NCBI GenBank assembly: GCA_030834695.1
Contig: JAUQXK010000039.1
Coordinates: 1 to 64,000, forward strand
Direction: 5' to 3'
Source: Desulfobacterales bacterium
GTDB lineage: Bacteria; Desulfobacterota; Desulfobacteria; Desulfobacterales; SpSt-501
Length of the DNA: 64,000 nucleotides
Position 1 is the first letter of the stretch. Every line of letters begins with the position of its first letter. The notes under the pieces are model-generated. The model was not told the DNA's origin and did no database searches. It was given only the letters and a program-made list of their open reading frames with translations. Made by a program: the position numbers and the translations under genes. Shown piece after piece: positions 54,905 to 64,000 of the stretch.

Positions 54905-55485
54905 ATGAACTCCTTCAGGGTGCGGCGGGCGCATTCGGGGCAGTAGCTGGAGGTGACGTCCAGCCGGGCGCGCTCCTGGATGAACCGCTCCACCGGGACC
55001 CATTCGCCCTGGCCGGGAATCTGGCCGGCGTCGTCGCGGATCTTTTTGCAGACGCAGCACATGGGCAAGATTTTCTGGTAGAGGCTGATCCGGCGCGTCA
55101 ACTCCAGCTTCTCCAGACAGCGTTCAACCCGGAAGAACATTTCGGAAGACTCGCATGGCTTGAGCATGTAGTCGTCCGCTTGACTGCGCAGGGCCTCGAT
55201 TGCGGAGAGCATGTCGCCGAAGCCGGTCAGGATGATGACCATGGCGGTGTCGTCGATCTCTTTGGATTTCTTGAGCACCTGGATGCCGTCGGTGCGTTCC
55301 ATGATCAGATCGGTGATCACCAGATCAAAGCGCGCACGCTGCAGCAACTCGATCGCCTTCTCGCCGCTGTTCACCCGTGTGACCCGATACCCTCGGCTTT
55401 CTAGATCCTCGCCGATCCCCTCGAGGATAAAGGGATCGTCATCCACCAACAAGAGATTGTATTTTTTCGGGGCATGTTCCGGCAT
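54895..55485 (-). CDS. Response regulator with C-terminal Cys-pair domain
   Basis: A protein of 196 residues. The receiver (about 8-125) has DDDP, phosphoacceptor Asp in VITDLIM, the Thr in LTGFG and Lys in LKPCE. The C-terminal 60 residues hold two CxxC pairs (PMCCVCKKIRDD and YCPECARR) around a GEWVPVERFI core, a small domain also seen at the ends of PAS/histidine-kinase proteins in this group of bacteria. The Cys pairs may bind metal. No DNA-binding or enzyme output domain is present. It lies next to a sigma-54 activator on the same strand but not overlapping. Function likely signalling by protein contact. Confidence 0.82.
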   Translation of the reverse strand: MPEHAPKKYNLLLVDDDPFILEGIGEDLESRGYRVTRVNSGEKAIELLQRARFDLVITDLIMERTDGIQVLKKSKEIDDTAMVIILTGFGDMLSAIEALRSQADDYMLKPCESSEMFFRVERCLEKLELTRRISLYQKILPMCCVCKKIRDDAGQIPGQGEWVPVERFIQERARLDVTSSYCPECARRTLKEFIKK

Positions 55486-55567
55486 GGACGTTCACCTAAC
55501 CCATCGTCGCCGCTGGCGGTGATGGCCGATTGCATACCACGGGAAAAAGGCAAAGGCCATTCACGTG

Positions 55568-57076
55568 TTATCGATCCTGCAGCCCGTACTTGGCGATCAG
55601 CCGGGACAGATAGGTGCGCTGGAGGCCCAGGTTGCGGGCGGCGAGGCTGCGGTTGCCGCCGCTGTGCCGAAGGTGGAGCGCCAGGAAATCGCGCTTGAAC
55701 GCATCCACCGCATCTTTGAAGGAGCGCTCGACGTGCCCGTCCGAAAGGTTCGTCTGGCGGGCGAATGCCGGCAGGTCCTCGGCCGTTATCTCCGGCGAGT
55801 TGCCCATCACCACCGCCCGTTCGATGGCGTTCTTCATTTCGCGGACGTTGCCCGGCCAGCTGTAGGTCTGCATGCGATCCAGCGCCTCCTGAGAGAAGCA
55901 CACGGGGGCCGAGCCGCGCTCTTTCCGGAACAGGCCCAGAAAATGATCGGCCAGCAGGGGTATGTCCTCCTTGCGCTCCCTCAGGGCGGGCATGCGGATT
56001 TGAACGACATTGAGGCGGTAATAGAGGTCTTCACGAAAGCGGCCTTCCGCCACTTCGCGGTCGATGTCCCGGTGGGTGGCGGCGAGCGCACGCACATCGA
56101 CGGGAATGGACTCGTTTCCGCCCAGCCGGTAAAAAACCCCTTCCTGGAGGATCCGCAGGAGTTTGGACTGCATGGTCGGGCTCATTTCGCCGATCTCGTC
56201 CAGAAAGAGGGTGCCGCCGTCGGCCAATTCGAATTTGCCGATCTTGCGCGCGACGGCACCCGTGAACGCCCCTTTTTCATGGCCGAAGAGTTCGTCTTCC
56301 AACAGGGCCTCCGGCAACGCCGCGCAGTTCAACACCACCATGGGGGCTTCCCGCCGGAGGCCGGCGCGATGGATCAGCCGCGCCAGCAGTTCTTTGCCGG
56401 TGCCGCTCTCCCCGACGATCAGCGTGCTGGTCTTGGCATTGGCCACCTTCAGGGCGTCGGCGATAGCCTGCCGGATCGGCCGGCTTTCGCCGACGATTTC
56501 GTAGCGCAGATCCATCTCGGTCTGCAGGTCGCGGATGGATTTGCGGTCGCGGTCGATGCGGCGGGCGTTGGCGATGGCCACGGCCGCCACCTCGGCGAAC
56601 ACGGCCAGCAGCGGCATGTCCTCGGCGCGCAGGACCCCTCCGTCGGCCTTGTCGATGATCTCCAGCACGCCGATGACCTCGCCGTTGACCGTCAGCGGCG
56701 CGCAGGCGATGGAGCGGGTGTTGAAGCCGATGGACGCGCTGATCCGGGGCTGCCAGCGCGGATCCTGGGTGACATCGGGGATCAGCAACGGTTCACCGGT
56801 GGCGGCCACATGGCCGGCGATCCCTTCGCCCATTTCGACCTGGAACCGTTTGACGTCGGTTCCCTTTTCGCCCGTGGCGACCTTGAAATAGAGCCGGCGC
56901 GAATGGGGCTCCACCAGCAGCAGCGAGCTGGCCCGGGCGCCCATCATGCGGGTCGCGGCGGCGACGATCAGCTCCAGAAGCTGGTCCGGGTTCTGCACGG
57001 AACTGACCCAGAACGAAATCTCCCTCAGATGCTCAATGGCGGGAGACGCAGGCGTTGAAGATCGGCGATTTTTCAT
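55568..57076 (-). CDS. Sigma-54-dependent activator with GAF domain
   Basis: About 502 residues. A GAF sensor (about 15-170), an AAA+ domain (about 195-430) with Walker A GESGTGKE and GAFTGA, and a Fis-type helix-turn-helix (about 460-500, LAARNLGLQRTYLSRL). This is the NorR/NifA-type layout: the GAF domain may bind a small ligand or gas, and the protein activates RpoN promoters. AAGGG at 57085-57081 supports ATG 57076; an overlapping TTG at 57112 is possible. It follows the GlmS-like gene on the same strand. Targets are not evident nearby. Confidence 0.9.
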   Translation of the reverse strand: MKNRRSSTPASPAIEHLREISFWVSSVQNPDQLLELIVAAATRMMGARASSLLLVEPHSRRLYFKVATGEKGTDVKRFQVEMGEGIAGHVAATGEPLLIPDVTQDPRWQPRISASIGFNTRSIACAPLTVNGEVIGVLEIIDKADGGVLRAEDMPLLAVFAEVAAVAIANARRIDRDRKSIRDLQTEMDLRYEIVGESRPIRQAIADALKVANAKTSTLIVGESGTGKELLARLIHRAGLRREAPMVVLNCAALPEALLEDELFGHEKGAFTGAVARKIGKFELADGGTLFLDEIGEMSPTMQSKLLRILQEGVFYRLGGNESIPVDVRALAATHRDIDREVAEGRFREDLYYRLNVVQIRMPALRERKEDIPLLADHFLGLFRKERGSAPVCFSQEALDRMQTYSWPGNVREMKNAIERAVVMGNSPEITAEDLPAFARQTNLSDGHVERSFKDAVDAFKRDFLALHLRHSGGNRSLAARNLGLQRTYLSRLIAKYGLQDR

Positions 57077-57108
57077 AAGACCCTTGAAATTGACAAAGCC
57101 TGCCGGGT

Positions 57109-60100
57109 TCAAGCGGCTTTCGTCCGGGCGACGATGACCTCGCCGATCTTTTCGGCGGATCGGCCGAAGACTTCGTCGACGGGCACCTGATCGAGCATGG
57201 CATCCTCCCAGCTCACGCTGTTTTCCTGGACGATGTTCTTGATGTGCTCGTATTTGCCGCCCAAGGCCCGGATTTTCTGATTCAAGGGCACGCGCTCCTT
57301 GAAGGCGATGTGCAGCAAGAACAGGAATTCGACCCGGTTCCCGCCGTTCGGCGAAGCGGACAGCAGCGGAACCACCAGGATGCTGCGGTCGTCCTTGCGG
57401 CCCTTGCCGATGTAGACGTTGCCCTGGCGTACGATGATCCGCTTGCTGCCCTTCAGGGTTCGATCCGATTCGACGCGGGAAGGGACGGCGGCGGTCGCAC
57501 CGCGCTTGTGCAGCACTTCGATGGTGGTCGCCTCGCCCGGCTCGCCCAGAAGGTTGAGGCCGTCAATCCGGTAGAGCACGGACCCCTCGATTTCACGGAT
57601 GATGCCCTGCACGTTTTTCAATACGATCAGGTTGGCGGGGGTGAGTTGGGCGATGGAGAAGTTTTCGGCCGCCAGGGCCGCGAAGACGATGCCTTCCAGG
57701 CGTTCGCTGATGCGGCTGGTGCCGACCGTGACGGTCTTGGCTTGGTGCTTGATGGCATCCACCGGGCGAGCCAGAAAACCGATGGCCTCCGCCAGCCGGC
57801 CGGACAGCGTCTGGAGCATGTTGGCGGCGGTACCCTTCAGGCCGAAGTCGAGCTCGAAATCGGAAACCTCCAGGCGGCCCGCCAGGTACTTGAGCAGCAG
57901 AGTCAGGTCGGAGGTGGCGTCGAAGCCCACGGTGGTCGGAAATTGCCGGCGCGAGCGGCGCTGCCGGAAGGCGGAATAGAACGCCGCAATTTTTTCCCTG
58001 AATTGCCGGTCGAGGACCAGCTCAAAAATGTCGATTCCGCCGCCGGCGGCTTCCCGGATGGTCTGCTGGAGGTCTTCGTGGAAGCGATAGAGGAAGCGCG
58101 ATCCGTCATGGATCGACAGCGCGGCGTGGTACCCCCAGAGGTGCCCGACCAGGGTGTTCAGGATCGGGGCCAGGTGCTCGGCGACGGCCGGGACCTGGAA
58201 CACGTCCTCGGCATAGGGGTCGAAGCGGTCCTCGCCCTCGTCGCAGATCACCACCGGCGTTGCCTTGTGGGCCTTGAAAATGGCGGTGTCCTTGATGATG
58301 TCGCCGATGACCGTGGGCCGGGTGCCGGCTGCGCAGACGATGATCAGCGGCTCGGAGGACAGGTCGATATGCTTCTTGTCCTCGACATAATCCGATGAAA
58401 TCGTCTTGTAACACAGCTCGCTCAGCTTGATGCGGATCTCGTCGGCCGAGGCTTTGTTGGGGCCGCTGCCGACCGCAGCCCAGTAGGTCTTGGTGACGGC
58501 CAGCCGTTCGGCCGAGGCGTGGATGCGCTCGGCCATGGCCAGCACGCGGCGCATGTGGTCCGGCATGGCCAGCAGCCGTTCGATCTCGGCCGATATGAAG
58601 TCGGCGTCGCGGCGGCCCTTTAGGCCGGCGATGTGGAGGCCCAACAGCGCGCCGGCGATGATCTGGGCATAAAATGCCTTCGTGGAAGCGACCGACATCT
58701 CGATGTCGCGGCCGCTGCTGGTGTACATCACGCCGTTGACCTTGAAGGTGAGGTCCGAGTCCCGCCGGTTGACGATCGCCAGCGTGTGCGCCCCGCACTG
58801 GCGCACCATGTCCACCGAGCGGTTGGTGTCGGTGGTGGTGCCCGATTGGCTGATGGCGATGACCAGCGCGTCCGCCATGGACCGGCTGTCGCCGGCATCG
58901 CCCAGGAAAAATCCGCTGAATTCGGATGCCTTGAGAGCCTGAACTTGGACAGCCGGGTCGTTGAGATAGTAGTTGAGGATGTTGGCGCAGGCCAGGGCGG
59001 CCACCCCGGCCGTACCCTGGCCGATGAAATAGATGCGCCGGATGGAGCCGTCGGCCAGCGCGGCGTTGATGCGCTCCGGAACGACGCGCTCGTCGAGGGC
59101 GACCACGCGCCGTCCGTCTCCGCTCTTGATCTTCCAGCGGTTCTGAAGCGTCTTGGCGACCGAGGCCGGGGACTCCGATATCTCCTTGAGGAAATAGTGC
59201 GGATAGTCCTGACGGTCGATGTCGCGCGAGGTCAGGGCGGTCTGCTTGAGGTTGTCTTCGGTCAAGCGGCAGGGGGTTCCGTCGTAATACATGGAAGTGA
59301 TGCCTTCCAGCCCGCCGCCGGTCTGGTCCAGGACAACGATCTGGCCCTGGGTCTTGCCGCTGCGCCCTTCCACGACCGACTCTCCGTCCAGCTTGATGTA
59401 CGTCTGGGTCTCCTCGATGAACCCATACACCTCCGAGGTGGACATATAATGGTCGGGTGCGATGCCGACGAAGATCGCCTGGCCGCTGCCCCGGTGGGCC
59501 AGAAAGAGTTTGCCCGGGGCCAGATCGGTGTGCATGGCGATGGCGTGCGAGCCTTTGAAGTCGCCGACAGCCCGGCGGAAAGCTTCGGCCACCTCGAAGC
59601 CCTGGCGCAGGTAATGCTCGATCTGCAGGGGAATGATCTTGGTGTCGGTGGTGACCTCGGCATGGATCTGGCGACCGCTGCGCTCGACCGCCTCCCGGAG
59701 TTCCTGGAAGTTGTCGATGTCTCCGTTCAGGCAGGTGTGGATGATGCCGCTCTCGCCGGAATCGGCGTTGATCACCTGGTTGTCGACCGGGTGGCAGTTC
59801 GCCTCGGTGATGGCGCCGACGGAGGCCCAGCGCGTATGGGCGTTGATCGTGTGAAACTGCAGGGGGAAGCGCATGAGCGTCTGAAAAATCGTATCGGCGG
59901 CGATGTGCCGGCGCAAACAGCGGATATTGTCCCCCAGGCTGCCGATTTCGACCGCAACCTTGTAGGTGAACGCCACGGCGACCGTGCCGTCGCGGCGCTG
60001 GACGTTGATGCTCTCGTTCAGCAGCGGCTGCTTTGCGCAGCGGCGACCCCATTCGCTCTGCAGGTCGCTTTTTGCCAGGGCGGAGGCGAATTGTTCATAC

Positions 60101-60855
60101 GGCGCGGCGTCGAGCACGAAAAGCAGGGAAACCCCGGCCGAATCCCGGCCGCGCACCTCCATGCGGTCGATGCTGTTGAGCACCGCGTTGAGGTTGCGGA
60201 ACACCATCACCGCTTCCGGCGTGGGGGGGGCTTCGGCCTGGCCCGACAAGTCGTTCACCTTGGCGACGTTCGCCAGAACCTCCGCCCGCAGGCACCAGGC
60301 GATGTCGCGCAGGCGGTCGATCCGCAGTGCCATCCGGTCGACGTCCGCTGCGTTCAGGCGGCCCATGACGTCGTCGAATTGACGCCCTTCGGTCTCGGCA
60401 TGGTCCGCCAGCGACCGGGCCAGGTGATCGACCTCGGACTGCAGCCGGTTGTCGCTGCAGAGCCGGGTGAAGGTATGGGCCCGTTTCAGGGACTGGACCT
60501 GGCGCCAGAGCGACTCGATGCACGCCTCTCCGCCCAGATAGTTGACGGATAAGCCTTCGGCATCAAACCGCCCGGCGGCCAGTCCGTTGCTTCGCACCTG
60601 GTCGGCCAGGGCGGCGAGATCCGCCAGCGCAATCGGAGGGGCTGGCCGAGGTGGTTTGAAGGCCACGATCCCGGCAATACCGCAGTCGAATATCGTGTTC
60701 CGAGCCGGGAATACCACCAGGGATCCTTCCGGTACGCGGGATAGGCAACGGCCGAAATAGACCCGGAGCGTCCGGATGCGGTGAATTCGATCGGCGACGG
60801 CGTGCAACAGCGTCAAAACGGAATTGAAAAGAAGGCCGGAAATCGACGTCAGCAT
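57109..60855 (-). CDS. Very large GlmS-like protein (glutamine amidotransferase and SIS domains)
   Basis: About 1248 residues, roughly twice normal GlmS. The amidotransferase nucleophile Cys is internal (Cys58 in CGIAGI), preceded by 57 residues with a hydrophobic part. About 200 extra residues separate it from the GlmS motif RGRDSAGVS. SIS domains follow (about 640-960) with AVKE-like YPHYFLKEI, ISQSGTTTDTN and VASTKAF. A further 280 residues at the C-terminus (about 960-1248) have no recognised motif. GAAGGAGAG at 60870-60862 clearly fixes ATG 60855. It probably makes glucosamine 6-phosphate or a related amino-sugar phosphate, or is a regulatory relative. Unusual domain growth, see findings. 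Confidence 0.8.
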   Translation of the reverse strand: MLTSISGLLFNSVLTLLHAVADRIHRIRTLRVYFGRCLSRVPEGSLVVFPARNTIFDCGIAGIVAFKPPRPAPPIALADLAALADQVRSNGLAAGRFDAEGLSVNYLGGEACIESLWRQVQSLKRAHTFTRLCSDNRLQSEVDHLARSLADHAETEGRQFDDVMGRLNAADVDRMALRIDRLRDIAWCLRAEVLANVAKVNDLSGQAEAPPTPEAVMVFRNLNAVLNSIDRMEVRGRDSAGVSLLFVLDAAPYEQFASALAKSDLQSEWGRRCAKQPLLNESINVQRRDGTVAVAFTYKVAVEIGSLGDNIRCLRRHIAADTIFQTLMRFPLQFHTINAHTRWASVGAITEANCHPVDNQVINADSGESGIIHTCLNGDIDNFQELREAVERSGRQIHAEVTTDTKIIPLQIEHYLRQGFEVAEAFRRAVGDFKGSHAIAMHTDLAPGKLFLAHRGSGQAIFVGIAPDHYMSTSEVYGFIEETQTYIKLDGESVVEGRSGKTQGQIVVLDQTGGGLEGITSMYYDGTPCRLTEDNLKQTALTSRDIDRQDYPHYFLKEISESPASVAKTLQNRWKIKSGDGRRVVALDERVVPERINAALADGSIRRIYFIGQGTAGVAALACANILNYYLNDPAVQVQALKASEFSGFFLGDAGDSRSMADALVIAISQSGTTTDTNRSVDMVRQCGAHTLAIVNRRDSDLTFKVNGVMYTSSGRDIEMSVASTKAFYAQIIAGALLGLHIAGLKGRRDADFISAEIERLLAMPDHMRRVLAMAERIHASAERLAVTKTYWAAVGSGPNKASADEIRIKLSELCYKTISSDYVEDKKHIDLSSEPLIIVCAAGTRPTVIGDIIKDTAIFKAHKATPVVICDEGEDRFDPYAEDVFQVPAVAEHLAPILNTLVGHLWGYHAALSIHDGSRFLYRFHEDLQQTIREAAGGGIDIFELVLDRQFREKIAAFYSAFRQRRSRRQFPTTVGFDATSDLTLLLKYLAGRLEVSDFELDFGLKGTAANMLQTLSGRLAEAIGFLARPVDAIKHQAKTVTVGTSRISERLEGIVFAALAAENFSIAQLTPANLIVLKNVQGIIREIEGSVLYRIDGLNLLGEPGEATTIEVLHKRGATAAVPSRVESDRTLKGSKRIIVRQGNVYIGKGRKDDRSILVVPLLSASPNGGNRVEFLFLLHIAFKERVPLNQKIRALGGKYEHIKNIVQENSVSWEDAMLDQVPVDEVFGRSAEKIGEVIVARTKAA

Positions 60856-60933
60856 GGCGGTCTCTCCTTCGAATGACGGTCTCCGGAGCCGCAACGCAGG
60901 GCTCGGAGACGGGGATTTGCATGGTTGGCGATT

Positions 60934-60967
60934 GAATCCTCCCCGCGGCAACCTACGGGGAGGATTC
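60934..60967. other. Perfect 12-bp hairpin between metG and the GlmS-like gene
   Basis: GAATCCTCCCCG (60934-60945) and its exact complement (60956-60967) flank a 10-nt loop. It lacks a T tract on either strand, so it may be a Rho-assisted terminator of metG or a structured element in the leader of the GlmS-like gene, about 80 nt upstream of its start. Confidence 0.6.
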
Positions 60968-61030
60968 ATTTGATGCAAAATGCATGCAGAAAACATGCCG
61001 TTAAATGGATAGCTCTTGCGCGGCCGGATC

Positions 61031-62938
61031 CTATCGCAGGGCTGCACCGGGAGTGACGGCCTTGTCGGGCATGATCAGCACCGGGCCGGCATCTTCGCCA
61101 GCGGCCAGCAGCATGCCCTGGGAGAGGATGCCCATGAGCTTGGCCGGCTTGAGGTTGGCGACGACGATTACTTGACGGCCGATCAGGGACTCGGGCGCAT
61201 AGTGCTCGGCGATGCCGGCCACGATGGTCCGGCGCTCGCCCATGTCGATGTCCAGTTTAAGGAGTTTCTTGGCTTTGGGCACCGCTTCGGCGTTCACGAT
61301 GGTGGCCACGCGCAGGTCGATTTTGCGGAAATCGTCGATGCCGATCTCCGGTTTGATCTCGGCTGCGGCGGCTTTAACGGGCGGGTCCGCTTCCGCCGCC
61401 GCAGCGGTTTCGATGCGTGGAAAGAGCATCACGGCTTTGGGCAAACGGGTTCCGGCGGGAATCGGCTGCCACAATTTCAGGTCCTCCAGTCGATAGAACG
61501 GCGCGCCAGGGTCCAGTCCAAGATGCTTCTGCATGCGCGCAGCGGTGTCCGGCATGACCGGGTAAATCAGCCCGGCGATGAGCCGCAGTCCTCTGAGCAG
61601 GCTGCCGATCACGGCCTCCAGCTGGCGGATGGTGGTCTTTTTCTTGGCCAGCTCCCAGGGAGCCGAGACGTCGATGGCCTTGTTCAGCCGGCCGATGAAT
61701 TCCCAGACGACGGCCATGGCTTTCTGCAGCTCGAAGGCTTCCATCGCCCGCGCATATTCCGCGATCGTGGGCAGGGCCTCGGACCCGAGGCCCAAACCGA
61801 ATTGGCGCGCCATCTCCGGATCGACCTCGGGAACGACCCCCTCGAAATATTTGTGGGTCATCGAGACCACGCGCGAGAAGAGGTTGCCCAGGTCGTTGGC
61901 CAGGTCGGCGTTGATCCGTTGCACCAAGGCGGCCTCGCTGAAGCTCGAATCCAGGCCGAAGGTCATCTCGCGGATCAGGAAGAAGCGAAACGCGTCCAGA
62001 CCGTAGCGATCCTTCATCTGCAGGGGTTCGACGACGTTGCCGATGCTCTTGGACATCTTGCCCTGTTCGACATTCCAGTAGCCGTGCACGTTGAGGTGGC
62101 GGTAGACCGGAATGCCTGCGGCTTTCAGCATGCAGGGCCAGTAGATGCCGTGGGGTTTGAGGATGTCCTTGGCCACGATGTGCTGGGCCACCGGCCAGAG
62201 CCGCCGGAACCGTTCGCCGTCCGGGTCGCCGAGAGCCGAAACGTAATTCAGAAGGGCATCGAACCAGACGTAGGTGACATAGCGTTCGTCGAAGGGCAGG
62301 GTGATCCCCCAGGTCAGCCGGGATTTCGGCCGTGAGATGCACAGGTCTCCGAGAGGTTCCCGCAGGAAGGCGAGAACCTCGTTGCGATAACGCTCCGGGC
62401 GGATGAAGTCCGGGTGGGCCTGAATGTGCTCGATCAGCCAATTCTGGTACCGGCTCATGCGGAAAAAGTAATTCGCCTCGCGGATGGTCTCGGGCTCGCT
62501 CTGGTGGTCCGGGCATTTGCCCTCCACGAGCTCGCGTTCGGTGTAGAAGCGTTCGCAGCCGAAGCAGTAAAGCCCCTCGTATTCGCTGAAGTAGATGTCC
62601 CCGGAATCGTAGATCTTCTGCAGCACCCGGCGAACCACCTCCATATGTTCCGGGTCGGTGGTGCGGATAAAGTGATCGGGCTGCACGTTCAGGTTCGGCC
62701 ACAGGTCGCGGAACAGCTGGCTGATCCGATCGACGTAGGCCCGCGGGGCCAAGCCCTCCTTTTGAGCGGCGCGAACCACCTTGTCCCCGTGCTCATCGGT
62801 GCCGGTCAGGAAGAAAACCTCTTCCGATTGCATCTGATGGAAACGGCGGGCGACGTCGGCCACTATGGTCGTATAGGCGTGGCCGAGATGCGGCCGGGCG
62901 TTCACATAATAAATGGGAGTGGTGATGTAGAAGGTCAT
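61031..62938 (-). CDS. metG: Methionyl-tRNA synthetase
   Basis: A protein of 635 residues. It begins TFYITTPIYYVNARPHLGHAYT (HIGH motif HLGH), has a zinc knuckle CFGCERFYTE with later CPDH, the KMSKS loop GKMSKSIGNV (about 297-306) and a C-terminal tRNA-binding domain (about 530-635, IDLRVATIVNAEAVPKAKKLLKL). It charges methionine tRNA. AAAGGA at 62950-62945 fixes ATG 62938. It lies downstream of ricT with a heptamer-repeat spacer. Confidence 0.97.
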   Translation of the reverse strand: MTFYITTPIYYVNARPHLGHAYTTIVADVARRFHQMQSEEVFFLTGTDEHGDKVVRAAQKEGLAPRAYVDRISQLFRDLWPNLNVQPDHFIRTTDPEHMEVVRRVLQKIYDSGDIYFSEYEGLYCFGCERFYTERELVEGKCPDHQSEPETIREANYFFRMSRYQNWLIEHIQAHPDFIRPERYRNEVLAFLREPLGDLCISRPKSRLTWGITLPFDERYVTYVWFDALLNYVSALGDPDGERFRRLWPVAQHIVAKDILKPHGIYWPCMLKAAGIPVYRHLNVHGYWNVEQGKMSKSIGNVVEPLQMKDRYGLDAFRFFLIREMTFGLDSSFSEAALVQRINADLANDLGNLFSRVVSMTHKYFEGVVPEVDPEMARQFGLGLGSEALPTIAEYARAMEAFELQKAMAVVWEFIGRLNKAIDVSAPWELAKKKTTIRQLEAVIGSLLRGLRLIAGLIYPVMPDTAARMQKHLGLDPGAPFYRLEDLKLWQPIPAGTRLPKAVMLFPRIETAAAAEADPPVKAAAAEIKPEIGIDDFRKIDLRVATIVNAEAVPKAKKLLKLDIDMGERRTIVAGIAEHYAPESLIGRQVIVVANLKPAKLMGILSQGMLLAAGEDAGPVLIMPDKAVTPGAALR

Positions 62939-62999
62939 GGAGTGTCCTTTGCGCAGCAGCGAGACGGTCTGATCATATGCAAGGGCGCGCGGCGCCACA

Positions 63000-63061
63000 A
63001 ATTCGAAGCACAAAAACCGAAATCCGAAACCAATTCGAATGACCCAAGTTCCAAAACAGAC
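63000..63061. repeat. Heptamer-type spacer between ricT and metG
   Basis: Period-7 units related to CGAAATC and CGAAACC fill the gap (63005-63045). No gene is present. A similar AT-richer array lies at 63909-63940. Confidence 0.5.
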
Positions 63062-63874
63062 TCAGACCTGCCCCGTCGGCTGCTGGATGCTGGCAACGGG
63101 CGTTTCGATTTCGGAGCCGTCCTCCAGGCGTACCGTCAGTCTTTGGCACACGGCGTTGTGGCGGATCACCTTGCCCTCGCCGCTAGGGGTTTTAACGATG
63201 GAACCGATCCGGGGCAAACTTCGTTTGAGGCTCATGTAGGTGTCGTACTCGTAAACCAGGCAGCACATCAGCCGGCCGCACTGGCCCGATATCTTGGTTG
63301 GATTCAGGGACAGGCTCTGTTCCTTGGCCATGCGGATGGACACCGGTTCGAACTTCTCCAGGTAGGAGGCGCAGCACAGCTCCCGGCCGCAGCGGCCGAT
63401 GCCGCCGCACATCTTGGCCTGGTTGCGGATGCCGACTTGGCGCATCTCGATGCGCACCCCCATTTCCTTGACCAGCATTTTCAGAAGCTGCCGGAAGTCG
63501 ACCCGGCCGTCCGCAGTGAAAAAAAAGGTGGCCCGGCTGCCGTCGAACGATTTCTCGACCGCAAAGAGGTTCATCTGCAGGCCCAGATCCCTGATGCATT
63601 TGCGGCAGAACGCATGGGCCGCCTTTTCGTCATCCGACTTTTTCTTGAGCTGCTCGATATCCTTCGCGGTGGCCAGACGATAGATCTTCTTCAACACCGG
63701 GCCGGGCGGGGGTTCTTCCGCCATCCTCGGCGGGACCGCTACGGTCCCGAAGCTCAGTCCCTGCTCGGTTTCGACAATGACCTCATCGCCGGGCGCCAGC
63801 ACAAACGCCCCGCCATCGAAATCATAGACCTTTCCGGCGGGCTTGAAGCGCACCCCCACGATTTTTATCGTCAT
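63062..63874 (-). CDS. ricT: RicT/YaaT-like PSP1-domain protein
   Basis: About 270 residues. It has the PSP1 C-terminal signature with clustered Cys: CGGIGRCGRELCC, SGQCGRLMCC. In Bacillus RicT (YaaT) works with RicA and RicF, an iron-sulfur complex that promotes RNase Y-dependent mRNA processing; in other bacteria PSP1 proteins sit beside holB and metG, as here. GAAGGC at 63886-63881 supports ATG 63874, with a start in frame upstream at 63946 less likely. The upstream flank to 64000 contains no identifiable gene. Confidence 0.9.
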   Translation of the reverse strand: MTIKIVGVRFKPAGKVYDFDGGAFVLAPGDEVIVETEQGLSFGTVAVPPRMAEEPPPGPVLKKIYRLATAKDIEQLKKKSDDEKAAHAFCRKCIRDLGLQMNLFAVEKSFDGSRATFFFTADGRVDFRQLLKMLVKEMGVRIEMRQVGIRNQAKMCGGIGRCGRELCCASYLEKFEPVSIRMAKEQSLSLNPTKISGQCGRLMCCLVYEYDTYMSLKRSLPRIGSIVKTPSGEGKVIRHNAVCQRLTVRLEDGSEIETPVASIQQPTGQV

Positions 63875-63908
63875 AACATGGCCTTCTATTGGAAAAATGG
63901 GAACCTCT

Positions 63909-63940
63909 CTCGAAATCCAACGCACGAAACTCGAAACGAG
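63909..63940. repeat. Heptamer-type repeat at window end
   Basis: Units such as TCGAAAT, ACGAAAC and TCGAAAC repeat with period 7, upstream of ricT. Nothing else was found between 63941 and 64000. Confidence 0.4.
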
Positions 63941-64000
63941 CGCCAACGGTCGAAAAAAACAAACCCCTTTACATGCCGGCTGCGGCCGGGGCCGAGGCAG

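Noticed and set aside
58633-60552. 639-codon + strand frame opposite the GlmS-like gene
   Set aside because: No motif and lies wholly within a gene with clear SIS signatures.

Overview
The window looks like a chromosomal segment of a Gram-negative, GC-rich deltaproteobacterium (Desulfobacterota-like). The evidence is the style of its regulators (NtrC-type sigma-54 activators, a PAS-LuxR regulator, a PilZ protein), exosortase-linked exopolysaccharide genes, CFI-box C-termini and a ricT-metG pair. This placement is inference; no rRNA or other taxonomic marker is present. Region 1 (2-7517, + strand) is the end of a secondary-metabolite locus: the 3' part of an NRPS (adenylation and carrier domains), a one-module PKS (KS-AT-ACP-TE) whose thioesterase has a Cys nucleophile, a Tat-exported nitroreductase-like protein and an Sfp-type phosphopantetheinyl transferase. 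Region 2 (7518-16381) starts with an AT-rich gap holding a strong sigma-54 promoter. It reads into a small secreted protein with a degenerate PEP-CTERM tail, followed by a terminator, a short exosortase, a first undecaprenyl-phosphate sugar transferase and a secreted fibronectin-III/CFI-box protein. On the - strand lie a PrsR-like sigma-54 activator and a sat-cysC/galE operon. Region 3 (16726-46901, + strand) is a large exopolysaccharide locus. Regulators come first (PAS-LuxR, PilZ), then the ATPase, chain-length protein and tyrosine kinase typical of exosortase-A systems, a second initiating sugar transferase, a WecG/TagA transferase, an O-antigen-ligase-like protein, a sulfotransferase, a flippase, deacetylase-like proteins, FemAB/GNAT-like acyltransferases, four later glycosyltransferases, a CapK-like ligase, two secreted beta-helix proteins, a heparinase II/III-like protein and a second fibronectin-III/CFI-box protein. 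Many junctions are 1-4 nt start/stop overlaps, so much of it is probably translated as coupled operons. Region 4 (46974-64000) is mostly housekeeping: a U32 peptidase, a zinc-ribbon/Cache/HAMP sensor, two small winged-helix proteins, enolase, CTP synthase, a response regulator, a GAF sigma-54 activator, an unusually large GlmS-like protein, methionyl-tRNA synthetase and RicT. Taken together, the central genes can start, build, flip, polymerise, measure, sulfate, acylate, deacetylate and trim an exported polysaccharide. Its expression may be tied to RpoN and cyclic di-GMP, and an exosortase-sorted protein is made alongside. PAPS for sulfation could come from the sat-cysC product, but its ATP-sulfurylase site is degenerate. 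Degenerate heptanucleotide tandem repeats occupy several intergenic gaps. No tRNA, rRNA, CRISPR array or insertion sequence was seen.
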